Notes: generated by a model not told the origin, from the sequence alone. Counted from the stretch's first letter, positions 1 to 8,050 are shown. The stretch is DNA of 22,211 nucleotides from Desulfobacterales bacterium (GCA_025454275.1 JALOOS010000020.1:1-22211); one strand, 5' to 3'. Program-made: numbers and translations.

Positions 1-2496
1 GGCGCCGCCCTCGCCGCGTTCGGGGTTTGCGAAGCGCAACAGTCCGGCGACATCCAGGATCAGCCCCACCCGGCCGTCGGGCATGATGGCGCCGCCGGAG
101 ATGCCGGGAATGTTCTTCATGGTCTCACCGAGGCTCTTGATGACCACCTGCTGGCGTCCCACCAGTTCGTCGATGACCAGTCCCGCCTGCCGCTCCTCGT
201 CTTCCACCACGACCACGATGGCGGCATTCAGGTCGTTCTGGGCGCCCGCGATAGCGAAAATGCGCGCGATCCGGTAAAGCGGGATCAGCCGCCCCTGGAG
301 GGTGAGCATCTCCCCCTGGTGCAGCACGGTCGTGATCTCCCGGCTCGAGGGCTTGACGGAGCGCACGATGGCGACGGTGGGGATGACATAGACCTCGCGG
401 CCGACGCGGATCACCATGCCGTCGATGATGGCGAGGGTCAGCGGCAGGCTCATCCGGAACGTGCTCCCCCGCCCCTTCTCGGAGCGGATTTCGACCTGGC
501 CGCGCAGGAGCTCGATGTTCTTCTTGACCACATCCATGCCCACCCCGCGCCCCGAGACGTCGGTGACGACCTGGGCGGTCGAAAACCCCGGTTCGAAGAC
601 GAGGTTGAACACCTCGCGGTCGCTCAGGCTGCGCTCGCCCCCCTCCCCGCCCGGGATGAGCAACCCGCGCTCCCGGGCCTTGGCGAGAATGACCTCCCGG
701 TCGAGACCCTTGCCGTCGTCGCTGATCTCGACCACCACGCTGCCGGCCGAGTGGTAGGCGGCGATTTTCACCGTCCCCTGTTCGGGTTTTCCGGCGGCGC
801 GCCGCTCTTCGGGGCTCTCGATCCCGTGGTCGACCGCGTTGCGCACCATGTGGACCAGGGGGTCGTTGATGATATCGACCAGGTTGCGGTCGATTTCGGT
901 CTCCTCGCCTTCGGTGAGGAAGTTGACGCTCTTGCCCAGCTTGCGGCTGACATCCCGCGCCAGCCGGGCCATCTTGCTGAAGGTGGCCTTGAGCTCCACC
1001 ATGCGCATGGACATGCTGATGTCCTGCAGCTCGCGCACGATCTTCGTCGTGTGCGCCACTTTCTTGGCGAGGGCGTGGTGATGACCGTCCGCCATGACCG
1101 CATCCTGGGCGACCATGGAGTGGGCGATCACCAGTTCGCCGACCATGTCGATCAGCCGGTCCAGGCGCTGGGTCCCGACGCGCACCGAGGCTTCGACCGC
1201 CGGCGCCCCGGCCCGCATCTGCTTCTGGGCCCGCAGCGCCTGCCCGACATCGGAGACGCTCGCCGCCCGGGATTTGACCAGGGCCACTCCGACCGGCTCG
1301 CCGGGGTGCTCGGCGACCGCGCTTTCCACCTGACGCCGGTCGACCTTGCCCTGGGCGACCAGGATATCACCCACCCGCGGGACCGCCTCCGAGGCCGCCT
1401 TCTCCGAAATGCCTGCCGCCTCCGGGTCCTTCAGCACATCGAGCAGCTCATTGTAATCCCTGGGTTTGAGCAGGGGGGCTCCTCCCAGCGCGCAGCGCAC
1501 CCCGTTCACGAGCCCTTTGATCATGTCGAGGGCCCGCAGGCAGAGGTCGGCATATCCGCCGCTGTAGCGGACCTCGCCGTCGCGCACGCGGCTGAGCAGG
1601 GTCTCGGCGTGATGGCCTAAATCGGCGATCAGTCCGAGCTCCATGAAACCGGCGGTCCCCTTTACCGTATGAAAGGCCCTGAAGACCCGGCCCACCGCAT
1701 CGCTGTCGTCCGGGTCGTGCTCGAGGGAGAGCAGGGCCTGCTCCGCGCTCTGGATGAGATCGGTACTTTCGGTGATGAATTCGGAAATGAGGTCCGGGTC
1801 CCCGTTGGCCGGCATGTAATCGACCCCGTCCTCGGGGTCTGAATCGGAAAGCGTGCACTCGGGCTCCGCAGCAGGCGCAGGAGGCGTCACACCGGCGTCG
1901 GCGGCCGCCATGGCCTCCTCCAGCCGGTTGCCGACCGCAGCGATCGCCGCAACCGGATCGGCGGCCTCCCCCCGGGCAACGGCGGCCGCAAGCTCGGCCG
2001 CCTCTTCCAGCAACCTGCCCCCCGGAGCCGTCTCATTGCCGGCATGCGCCAGCCGTTCCAACGTCGTCGCCAACCGCTGCCAGCCGGCGTGATCCCCCCG
2101 ATCGAGCTGAACCAGAAACGCGGCGGCATCATCGAGCGAGAGCCCCTCCGCGGCCGGCTCCGGCTTCCCGCCGGCGAGCGCTGCGCGCAGCCGTTCATGG
2201 GCGGCGGCGATGGCCGGCCCGTCCGCCGGGGCGGCGGCGGTTTGAATGGCCGCAACCAGGGCGTCGACCACCGCCAGCATGTCGGCTGCCGGGGCGCAAG
2301 AGAGTTGCACCAGCCCTGCGGCGGCCGATTCCAGCAGCTCCCGAATCCCGGGCGGGCCATCCGGCAGCGATTTGAGAATCCGTTTCAGCGCGGTTGCAAG
2401 CCGCTTCCAACCCCGGCGGTCGCTCACCCCGATCCCGTCGATCTCCTCGACCAGTTGCAGCAGCTTTTCGCCCGCGCTTGGCTTAGGTTTCCCCAT
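1..2496 (-). CDS. cheA: Chemotaxis histidine kinase CheA (3' end outside window)
   Basis: Cytoplasmic CheA kinase that phosphorylates CheY/CheB in response to chemoreceptors. The frame is open for 832 codons from ATG 2496 to the window edge with no stop, so the C-terminus is missing. Translation shows an N-terminal extension (about residues 8-210) made of two similar helical units carrying GWKRLATAL (W30) and GWQRLATTL (W139). An Hpt domain follows, with the phospho-acceptor in AFHTVKGTAGF (His276). A MshEN-like segment beginning GDILVAQGKV lies near residues 375-428, where a P2 domain usually sits. The dimerisation helices start near 435. The HATPase has its N-box Asn553 and DHG 556-558, and later SDDGKG and GRGVGMDVV. 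A CheW-like regulatory domain occupies about 690-832. The start is preceded by AGAGG eight bases upstream and lies 45 bp after flgN. The sigma-28 promoter ahead of flgN probably drives both genes. Confidence 0.95.
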   Translation of the reverse strand, partial: MGKPKPSAGEKLLQLVEEIDGIGVSDRRGWKRLATALKRILKSLPDGPPGIRELLESAAAGLVQLSCAPAADMLAVVDALVAAIQTAAAPADGPAIAAAHERLRAALAGGKPEPAAEGLSLDDAAAFLVQLDRGDHAGWQRLATTLERLAHAGNETAPGGRLLEEAAELAAAVARGEAADPVAAIAAVGNRLEEAMAAADAGVTPPAPAAEPECTLSDSDPEDGVDYMPANGDPDLISEFITESTDLIQSAEQALLSLEHDPDDSDAVGRVFRAFHTVKGTAGFMELGLIADLGHHAETLLSRVRDGEVRYSGGYADLCLRALDMIKGLVNGVRCALGGAPLLKPRDYNELLDVLKDPEAAGISEKAASEAVPRVGDILVAQGKVDRRQVESAVAEHPGEPVGVALVKSRAASVSDVGQALRAQKQMRAGAPAVEASVRVGTQRLDRLIDMVGELVIAHSMVAQDAVMADGHHHALAKKVAHTTKIVRELQDISMSMRMVELKATFSKMARLARDVSRKLGKSVNFLTEGEETEIDRNLVDIINDPLVHMVRNAVDHGIESPEERRAAGKPEQGTVKIAAYHSAGSVVVEISDDGKGLDREVILAKARERGLLIPGGEGGERSLSDREVFNLVFEPGFSTAQVVTDVSGRGVGMDVVKKNIELLRGQVEIRSEKGRGSTFRMSLPLTLAIIDGMVIRVGREVYVIPTVAIVRSVKPSSREITTVLHQGEMLTLQGRLIPLYRIARIFAIAGAQNDLNAAIVVVVEDEERQAGLVIDELVGRQQVVIKSLGETMKNIPGISGGAIMPDGRVGLILDVAGLLRFANPERGEGGA

Positions 2497-2541
2497 GTGT
2501 CGACCTCTGCGCTGCCTGCAGCCGGGGACCGGCCGCGGGCG

Positions 2542-3042
2542 TCATACCTCCCCGCGGATCAGCGCGCCGCTGATCCGGGCCGGAGGATAGGTGCCGCCGC
2601 CGTGATAAACGGGGGCCCCGGCCAGGAAGCCCTTGAGCAGCTGGTGGGCCCCCTGCAGCATGTCGATGGCCCCGCGGCACAGGGCCTCGCTGCGCACCTG
2701 GGCCTCCCGCAGCCGCTCCACCCACGCGCGCAGCGCGGCACCCGCCTGCCGCACACGGCTTGCCTCGTCCGCAGGCAGCCGGTCGGCCAGCGTCTCGAGC
2801 GTCAATGCGGCCCCCGGCACTTCGGCCTGGGCGGCCAGCCGGCCGAACAGCGCCGCCCGCCGGCGCTCCACGTCGGCGATCCGCTTTAAAATCGACTCTT
2901 TTTCGGCCGCGGCCGAGGCAAGCTCGGCAAGGCGCCCGCGCCGCAGCGCCTGGTGCTCGCGCCCCACCGCTTCCAGCAACTCCGCGCAGCCCCCGCAGAG
3001 CTCGCGCAGCAGACCTATCAATTCCTCGATCGATCGAAGCAT
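2542..3042 (-). CDS. flgN: Flagellar export chaperone FlgN
   Basis: Small, mostly helical 166-residue cytosolic protein of the FlgN family, which chaperones the hook-filament junction proteins FlgK and FlgL. The translation begins MLRSIEELIGLLRELCGG and has long heptad-like helices (EHQALRRGRLAELASAAAEKESILKRI) and a C-terminal SGALIRGEV tail, typical of FlgN. An ATG at 3072 in the same frame would add ten residues. I prefer 3042 because it has a GAGGAT ribosome-binding site and because the predicted sigma-28 transcript starts near 3075, which would leave the 3072 codon leaderless. The gene lies between flgJ and cheA. In related clusters flgM often sits just before flgN; here the 66-bp gap is too short to hold it. 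Family assignment rests on helical character, size and position. Confidence 0.8.
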   Translation of the reverse strand: MLRSIEELIGLLRELCGGCAELLEAVGREHQALRRGRLAELASAAAEKESILKRIADVERRRAALFGRLAAQAEVPGAALTLETLADRLPADEASRVRQAGAALRAWVERLREAQVRSEALCRGAIDMLQGAHQLLKGFLAGAPVYHGGGTYPPARISGALIRGEV

Positions 3043-3080
3043 AAGATCATCCTCATCGAGTGCAGCCCGCATCAGTTCAT

Positions 3081-3107
3081 CTATCGGCCGGCCGCACCCA
3101 AACTTTA
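3081..3107 (-). promoter_or_regulatory. Sigma-28 (FliA) promoter for flgN-cheA
   Basis: The minus strand carries the -35 element TAAAGTTT (3107-3100), an 11-base spacer, and the -10 element GCCGATAG (3088-3081). This matches the FliA consensus TAAAGTTT-N11-GCCGATAA at 15 of 16 positions with the exact spacing. The -35 element begins just after the flgJ stop codon. Transcription should start near 3075, giving a leader of about 33 bases to the flgN ATG at 3042. Confidence 0.88.
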
Positions 3108-3108
3108 A

Positions 3109-3528
3109 TCAGTAAAAACCCTTGTTGATGGAGCGGCGGTCGCGGGTGGAGCGGGCGTCGGCGGCGGGAGGGTCGGCACCAGGCGCCGTTTGGCCGGCGC
3201 TGCGCGGGCTCAACTGCTCGAGCAGCATGCCGGAGAGTCCCAGGCCGCCGCTCTCAGAAACGTGCTTGGCGGTCTCGGCGTCCATGAGGGAGGTGTAGAT
3301 CTCCTCGGCCCGGCCCCCGTCGATCAGGCCCGACTTGACGACGCTCTTGCGCATCTCGGCCAGCAGCCGGTGAATGAAAAGCGCCTCCATCTCCCGGCAG
3401 GCCGTCTTCAGGCGGTTCTCCTCGCCGCCGGCTGCGAAAGGCTGCCGCCGGTGGATCCCCTGCGGGCGCTGTGCACCCGCGGCGGCCGGCGGCCGGGCGG
3501 GCGGCAGCGGGTGGACGGGGCCGGCCAT
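3109..3528 (-). CDS. flgJ: Rod-binding protein, FlgJ N-terminal-type
   Basis: A 139-residue protein whose central part carries the FlgJ rod-binding signature: KTACREMEALFIHRLLAEMRKSV, then the LIDGGRAEEIYTSLMDAETAKHVSESGGLGLSGMLLEQL stretch (about residues 41-106). This domain caps or scaffolds the growing periplasmic rod. The C-terminal muramidase domain of enterobacterial FlgJ is absent, as in many deltaproteobacteria, so another peptidoglycan hydrolase must open the wall. The N-terminal 35 residues are proline/alanine rich and the tail looks disordered. Its ATG overlaps the flgI stop by one base (TGATG), indicating translational coupling. Confidence 0.88.
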   Translation of the reverse strand: MAGPVHPLPPARPPAAAGAQRPQGIHRRQPFAAGGEENRLKTACREMEALFIHRLLAEMRKSVVKSGLIDGGRAEEIYTSLMDAETAKHVSESGGLGLSGMLLEQLSPRSAGQTAPGADPPAADARSTRDRRSINKGFY

Positions 3529-4670
3529 CAGATGATCTCCAATTCGGCCTGCAGGGCGCCCGCCGCCTTCAGCGCCTGAAAGATCGAGATCAGGTCCCGG
3601 GGGGTGACCCCGAGCGCATTCAACGCTCGGACGACCTCGCCGATGCTGACCCCCTCCGGCATGACGTAAAGGGGCGCCCGCCCCTCCTGGACCATGGTCT
3701 GGGTCTCCGGGGTGACGACCGTCTCCCCGCCGCGCGAAAAGGGCAGCGGCTGGGAGACGTTGAAGCTCGTCCGGATCTGGACGCTCAGGTTGCCGTGGGC
3801 GATCGCCACCGTCGAGATCCGCACACTCTCCCCCATGATCACCGTCCCGGTCCGCTCGTTGATCACCACCCGCGAGACGCTGTCGGGGATCACGTTCACG
3901 CCTTCGATGGCAGCGATCAGGCGGGCCATATCCCCCAGGTAGGTCGGCGGGACGGCCACCTGGACCGTGCCCGAATCCTGAGCGCTGGCGGCGCCGGCGG
4001 AGAGGACCTCGTTGATGGCCTGGGCCATGCGGGTGGCGGTGGTGAAGTCGGGCCGGTGCAGCGACAGGCTCAATCTCTCCTTGTGGTTGAGATTGAAGGG
4101 AATCTCCCGTTCAACCAGCCCGCCCTGGGCGACGCGGCCGACCGTCGTGAAGTTCTTTTGGACCTTGTCGCCGGTATTGGCGCCGACCGTGAACCCGCCC
4201 GTGCTGATCGGTCCCTGGGCCACGGCATAGACCAGGCCGTCGGCCCCCTTGAGGGGGGTCATGAGCAGGGTGCCGCCCTGGAGGGACTTGGCATTGCCGA
4301 GGGAGTTGACCAGCACATCGAGCCGGCTCCCCTGCCGCGCAAACGGCGGCAGCTCTGCGGTCACGATCACGGCCGCCACGTTTTTGACCTCGATCTCCTC
4401 GGGCTTGACCGTCACCCCCATCTTTTCGAGCATCGAGGAGAGCGATTGGAGCATGAACTTGGCGTCGTCGCTGTCGCCGCTCCCCGCCAGGCCGACCACC
4501 AGGCCGTAGCCCACGAGCTGGTTGGCGCGCACGCCCCGGAAGGCGGCGAGATCCTTGATCCGCGCCGCCTGCAGCTCGGCGGCCGCACCTAAAAGCAGCA
4601 GGGCGAAAAATATAAAAATTGATATCGGCTTTCTGATGCAATACCAATTGGTTATATTAATCATGCTCAT
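3528..4670 (-). CDS. flgI: Flagellar P-ring protein FlgI
   Basis: Periplasmic P-ring subunit that forms a bushing around the rod in the peptidoglycan layer. From ATG 4670 it is 380 residues, close to the family length. A signal peptide (about residues 1-35, hydrophobic core ISIFIFFALLLLGAAA) is followed by the mature start ARIKDLAAFRGVRANQLVGYGLVVGLAGSGDS, the hallmark FlgI N-terminus. The family C-terminus (VVRALNALGVTPRDLISIFQALKAAGALQAELEII) is intact. The reading frame stays open upstream into flgH, but ATG 4670 has a GAGGAAAC ribosome-binding site and lies 17 bases after the flgH stop. The first 75 bases are much more AT-rich than the surroundings, with ATA, AGA and TTA codons that are rare in this cluster. 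Assembly requires FlgA, encoded two genes upstream. Confidence 0.97.
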   Translation of the reverse strand: MSMINITNWYCIRKPISIFIFFALLLLGAAAELQAARIKDLAAFRGVRANQLVGYGLVVGLAGSGDSDDAKFMLQSLSSMLEKMGVTVKPEEIEVKNVAAVIVTAELPPFARQGSRLDVLVNSLGNAKSLQGGTLLMTPLKGADGLVYAVAQGPISTGGFTVGANTGDKVQKNFTTVGRVAQGGLVEREIPFNLNHKERLSLSLHRPDFTTATRMAQAINEVLSAGAASAQDSGTVQVAVPPTYLGDMARLIAAIEGVNVIPDSVSRVVINERTGTVIMGESVRISTVAIAHGNLSVQIRTSFNVSQPLPFSRGGETVVTPETQTMVQEGRAPLYVMPEGVSIGEVVRALNALGVTPRDLISIFQALKAAGALQAELEII

Positions 4671-4687
4671 GTTTCCTCTAAACCGCG

Positions 4688-5437
4688 TCAAAACGGCCAG
4701 ACCGTGTTCAGGAAGTTCGCCATCCAGCCCGGCCGCTGCCGGTCGTCGATGACTCCCGAGCCGCTGTAGGCGATTTTGGCGTCGGAAATGAAGCGCGAGG
4801 CGATGACGTTCTGGTCGCTGATGTCCCGCGGCCGGATGACCCCGGAGAGCACGATCACCTGGTTTTCGTGGTTGACCAGGATCTCCCGGGTGCCGACGAT
4901 CCGCAGGTTGCCGTTCGCCAGGACATCGGTCACCCGGCAGGTGATGAAGGCCGAGAGGTCCCCGCTGCGGGAGGTGGTCCCATCGCCCTCGAACTCGCTC
5001 GTCATGCTGCCCTTGACCGAAGCTGCGCCGAAGGGATTGAGCTTGGGAGCATTGGTCGGCAGCCGCCTCAGCACGACGTCCTGCCACCAGTCTTCGATGC
5101 CGAAGGCGGCGTCGATCCCCGCGCTCAGGCTGGAGTCGCGCCCGGTCTTGGTGTTGGCCTTGTTGGTGGCCTTGGAGGACTCGCTGATCTCCACGGTGAC
5201 GATGTCGCCCACGTTGCGCGCCTTGGTGTCCTGAAAGAGGCCGCTCAGGCCGTTCGCCGCCTGCCAGAGCGAGTTTTCCTGGTAGTCCGGGCGCTGGAGG
5301 CCGACCACCTCCCGTTCCACGGGCGGCGGGGCGGCCGGCACGGCGACAGGCGGGGCCGTCGCGCAGCCGCCGAGCCCCATGGCGAGACAGAGGGTCAAAA
5401 GAACGGTTCGCAGGGGATGGGAGGGTTCGGTCTTCAT
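4688..5437 (-). CDS. flgH: Flagellar L-ring lipoprotein FlgH
   Basis: Outer-membrane L-ring subunit, 249 residues. A lipoprotein signal peptide (residues 1-24, LCLAMGLGGC) places the lipidated cysteine at residue 25. Family motifs follow: SLWQAANGLSGLFQDTKARNVGDIVTVEISESSKATNKA, the glycine/serine-rich middle, and VNHENQVIVLSGVIRPRDISDQNVIASRFISDAKIAYSGSGVIDDRQRPGW at the C-terminus. An AGGAGA ribosome-binding site lies just before ATG 5437. With flgI it shows that the host has an outer membrane. It sits in the flgF-flgJ operon with short gaps on both sides. Confidence 0.97.
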   Translation of the reverse strand: MKTEPSHPLRTVLLTLCLAMGLGGCATAPPVAVPAAPPPVEREVVGLQRPDYQENSLWQAANGLSGLFQDTKARNVGDIVTVEISESSKATNKANTKTGRDSSLSAGIDAAFGIEDWWQDVVLRRLPTNAPKLNPFGAASVKGSMTSEFEGDGTTSRSGDLSAFITCRVTDVLANGNLRIVGTREILVNHENQVIVLSGVIRPRDISDQNVIASRFISDAKIAYSGSGVIDDRQRPGWMANFLNTVWPF

Positions 5438-5470
5438 GGCGATTCTCCTACGCGAGCGGCGCGCGGCCGC

Positions 5471-6466
5471 TTAGAATTCGATCCGGACGGTCTGGGCGTC
5501 CACCACGAGGGCATGGATCACCCGGTTCGAGTCCAGGTTGACCACCGGTATCCGCTCGCCCACACAGCCTTTCTGCTTGACCTCGCCCGCGGCGCTGATC
5601 CGCAGGCCGGCGGTTTCGGCCACGATCCGCACGCGATCGCCGCGCTTCACGACCGGCGGCAGTTCGACCAAGTCCGGCCGCAAAACGGCGTTCGCATCCA
5701 CGGCACGCCGCGTGCGCTTTCCGATAACGAGCTCCGGGTCGGCGATGTAGTCCGCCGGAAGCCCGGCCAGGTCGAGCTCGCGCAGCTCGAGATCGCCCGC
5801 CTCGATGGGCTTGAACCGCCCGAGCGGCCGAGTGCTCACGACCGCCTGAACCCGGGCCTCGACCACGGCCGTGAGGTTCACGCGCCGCTCGGCCTCGTCG
5901 TCCACCTTGAAAATGACCGCCAGCGGCACGCTGCCCGCGAGCGGGGTGTGGCGCGGGGCGGAGATCTCCCAGCTGATCCGGCCGCGCGGCAGGAGCAGGC
6001 TCTCCGCACCGCGGATCTCCCGGACCTGCGCCCGCTCGAGCCCCCGCTCGCGGAGCCGGTCGCCGATCCAGGCAGAGGCGATCGCCTCGATGCGTTCGCG
6101 ATCGACCTCCACCGTGCCCCGGCTGATCCGCACCTCGCCGGGAACCTGCAGGTCGATCTCGGCCGGGTCGAATCCGGCCTGCTTCAGGCGCATCCGAATG
6201 AGAGCTTCGTCGAGCGTTCGGCTCTTGCCGGGCAGGGGCGAGCGGCCGAGGATCACCTCCCGGAGCGCGTGCACCTGCCGGGCGTCGTCTCCGTCGACCC
6301 GGGCGATGGCCCCGAGCAGGAGCTGGTCGCCGTCGATCTCCGCCCGGTCGAAGACGCGCACACTGGTCGGCCCGGCGCCCCATGCGGCGGCGGTGAGCAG
6401 CACGACCAGCCCCGCCGCCGCGAGGCTGAGCCCTTTCCCCATTGCGATCCGCACCCGACCTCTCAT
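5471..6466 (-). CDS. flgA: P-ring assembly chaperone FlgA
   Basis: Periplasmic chaperone needed for FlgI to polymerise into the P-ring. The protein is 331 residues with an N-terminal signal peptide (hydrophobic core LSLAAAGLVVLLTAAAWGA). The C-terminal SAF-like part, about residues 200-331, contains RPLGRFKPIEAGDLELRELDL, then KRTRRAVDANAVLRPDLVE, VVKRGDRVRIVAETAGLRISAAGEVKQKG and IPVVNLDSNRVIHALVVDAQTVRIEF, the classic FlgA fold signature. It is longer than the roughly 220-residue enterobacterial protein because of an extra N-terminal periplasmic region. ATG 6466 lies 5 bases after the flgG stop; an in-frame ATG at 6442 would also leave a complete signal peptide. Confidence 0.93.
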   Translation of the reverse strand: MRGRVRIAMGKGLSLAAAGLVVLLTAAAWGAGPTSVRVFDRAEIDGDQLLLGAIARVDGDDARQVHALREVILGRSPLPGKSRTLDEALIRMRLKQAGFDPAEIDLQVPGEVRISRGTVEVDRERIEAIASAWIGDRLRERGLERAQVREIRGAESLLLPRGRISWEISAPRHTPLAGSVPLAVIFKVDDEAERRVNLTAVVEARVQAVVSTRPLGRFKPIEAGDLELRELDLAGLPADYIADPELVIGKRTRRAVDANAVLRPDLVELPPVVKRGDRVRIVAETAGLRISAAGEVKQKGCVGERIPVVNLDSNRVIHALVVDAQTVRIEF

Positions 6467-6471
6467 GGCCC

Positions 6472-7260
6472 CTACCGTTTCAGGTTGTTGGCGACCTGCA
6501 GCATGTCGTCGGAGGTCTGGACCACCTTGCTGTTGGTCTCATAGGCGCGCTGGGCGGTGATCATGTTGACCATCTCGTCCACCACGTTCACATTGGACAT
6601 CTCCAGAAACCCCTGGGCGATCTGGCCGAAGTTGCCCTCCCCGGGGGTTCCGGTGAGGGCATCGCCCGATGCCTCGGTGGGCAGGAGCAGGTTCTTGCCG
6701 ATGCTCTGCAGCCCGGCCGGGTTGACGAAGCGCGCCAGCTGAATGGAGCCGATCTCCCGTGGGGCGGCATCCCCGGCCTGGAGGACGCTGACGGTTCCGT
6801 CCATGCCGACCGTGATCGACACCGCGTCGGTGGGGACGCTGATCTGGGGGTCGAGCAGAAAACCGTCGGCGGTCACGATCCGGCCTTCGCGGTCGAGCTT
6901 GAAAGCGCCTGCACGGGTGTAGGCCGTCTCCCCGTTCGGCTGCGTCACCTGGAAGAACCCCTCGCCCTCGATGGCGAGGTCGAGCTGGTTCTTCGTGAGT
7001 TGGAGCTCGCCTTCGGTGAAATTCTTCGCGACCGACACCGGCCGCGTGCCGTGGCCGATCTGGATCCCGGTCGGCACCTCGGTGGACTCCGAGGAGGAGG
7101 CGCCCGGCGCCCGCAGCGTCTCGTAGAGCAGGTCCTGGAACTCGGCCCGGCTGCGTTTGAACCCGGTGGTGGTGACGTTGGCGAGGTTGTTGGCGATCAC
7201 ATCGATGTTCAGGCTCTGGGCCTGCATCCCGGATGCGGCCGCCCACATGCTTCGAATCAT
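6472..7260 (-). CDS. flgG: Distal rod protein FlgG
   Basis: Distal rod subunit, 262 residues, the usual length. The N-terminus MIRSMWAAASGMQAQSLNIDVIANNLANVTTTGFKRSRAEFQDLLYE and the C-terminus EMSNVNVVDEMVNMITAQRAYETNSKVVQTSDDMLQVANNLKR are the two conserved flg rod/hook helices. The core carries GEGFFQVTQPNGETAYTRAGAFKLD. An AAGGGGAG ribosome-binding site precedes ATG 7260, 16 bases after flgF. Its intact C-terminus is a useful internal comparison for the damaged end of FlgE. Confidence 0.97.
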   Translation of the reverse strand: MIRSMWAAASGMQAQSLNIDVIANNLANVTTTGFKRSRAEFQDLLYETLRAPGASSSESTEVPTGIQIGHGTRPVSVAKNFTEGELQLTKNQLDLAIEGEGFFQVTQPNGETAYTRAGAFKLDREGRIVTADGFLLDPQISVPTDAVSITVGMDGTVSVLQAGDAAPREIGSIQLARFVNPAGLQSIGKNLLLPTEASGDALTGTPGEGNFGQIAQGFLEMSNVNVVDEMVNMITAQRAYETNSKVVQTSDDMLQVANNLKR

Positions 7261-7276
7261 GGTTCACTCCCCTTGG

Positions 7277-8044
7277 TTATGAGGTTCTGCCGACCTCGGC
7301 GATGCTCTTGGCGTTGAGCTCATCGACGCTGCGGATCACCCGTTGATAGGACTCGTAGCCGCGCATGATTTCGATCATCTCGGTCAGCATCCGCACCGCT
7401 TCCACGTTGGCCATCTCCAGGTAGCCCTGGGCCACGCGGGCATCCTCGAGCGGGATGGGCTCGGCCCCCTCCGCTTTGAAGTAGCACCCGCCGACCTTGC
7501 TCAACCCGCCCGGATCCTCGCTCGCGAAGATCTGCAGGCGCCCCACCGCGCTCCCGTTCACGTGGACCGTGCCGTCCTCCCCGACCGTGATTTCGCGCGC
7601 CGTCCGATCCGCGCCCCCGCCTTCCACACGGATCTCCCCCCCGTCGCCCAGCACCGGCCACCCCTCCTGGGTGACGAGCTGACCCTCCGGGTCGAGGCTG
7701 AAGTTCCCCCGGCGGGTGTAGAGGGTGCCCTCCGGCGACTGGACGCTGAAAAACCCTTTGCCGCTCAGGCTCAGGTCGAGCGGGTTTCCGGTCCGGCGCT
7801 GGGGCCCGGGGGAAAAATCGGTGTGGCTGCGATACTCGACCCAGAAGGACTCGGCCGCGGCCGCCGCAAACGGCGGCTGCACCGGCACCGGCGTACCGGC
7901 GGCAGAGAGCATGTAGGCCTGGAAGGCCACCTGGTCGCGTTTGAAGCCGGCTGTGTTGATGTTGGCGAGATTGTTGGCAACCGTCTCAAGCCGCTTTTCG
8001 TAGGCGAGTGCAGCCGAGGCCGCCAGGTAGATGTCACCGCTCAT
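7277..8044 (-). CDS. flgF: Proximal rod protein FlgF
   Basis: Rod protein of the FlgF/FlgG family, 255 residues from ATG 8044. It starts MSGDIYLAASAALAYEKRLETVANNLANINTAGFKRDQ and ends with the conserved helix EMANVEAVRMLTEMIEIMRGYESYQRVIRSVDELN. The middle has GKGFFSVQSPEGTLYTRRGNFSLD. An upstream in-frame ATG at 8113 is excluded because it lies in the -12 region of the sigma-54 promoter, before the predicted transcript start; ATG 8044 has an AGGAGG ribosome-binding site. It is the first gene of the flgF-flgG-flgA-flgH-flgI-flgJ operon. It was assigned as FlgF rather than a second FlgG because it precedes a canonical FlgG and is more divergent. Confidence 0.93.
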   Translation of the reverse strand: MSGDIYLAASAALAYEKRLETVANNLANINTAGFKRDQVAFQAYMLSAAGTPVPVQPPFAAAAAESFWVEYRSHTDFSPGPQRRTGNPLDLSLSGKGFFSVQSPEGTLYTRRGNFSLDPEGQLVTQEGWPVLGDGGEIRVEGGGADRTAREITVGEDGTVHVNGSAVGRLQIFASEDPGGLSKVGGCYFKAEGAEPIPLEDARVAQGYLEMANVEAVRMLTEMIEIMRGYESYQRVIRSVDELNAKSIAEVGRTS

Positions 8045-8050
8045 TCGAAC

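Noticed and set aside
319..1620. Long plus-strand ORF opposite cheA, and similar long plus-strand ORFs opposite flgA, flhA and flhF
   Set aside because: They are antisense shadows of GC-rich genes; their His/Asp/Arg/Gly-rich translations match no family while the opposite strand encodes clear flagellar or chemotaxis proteins.
1887..2360. 157-codon minus-strand ORF inside cheA
   Set aside because: It lies in another frame of the cheA N-terminal region; the true frame runs unbroken from 2496 to the window edge and contains the Hpt, HATPase and CheW-like domains.
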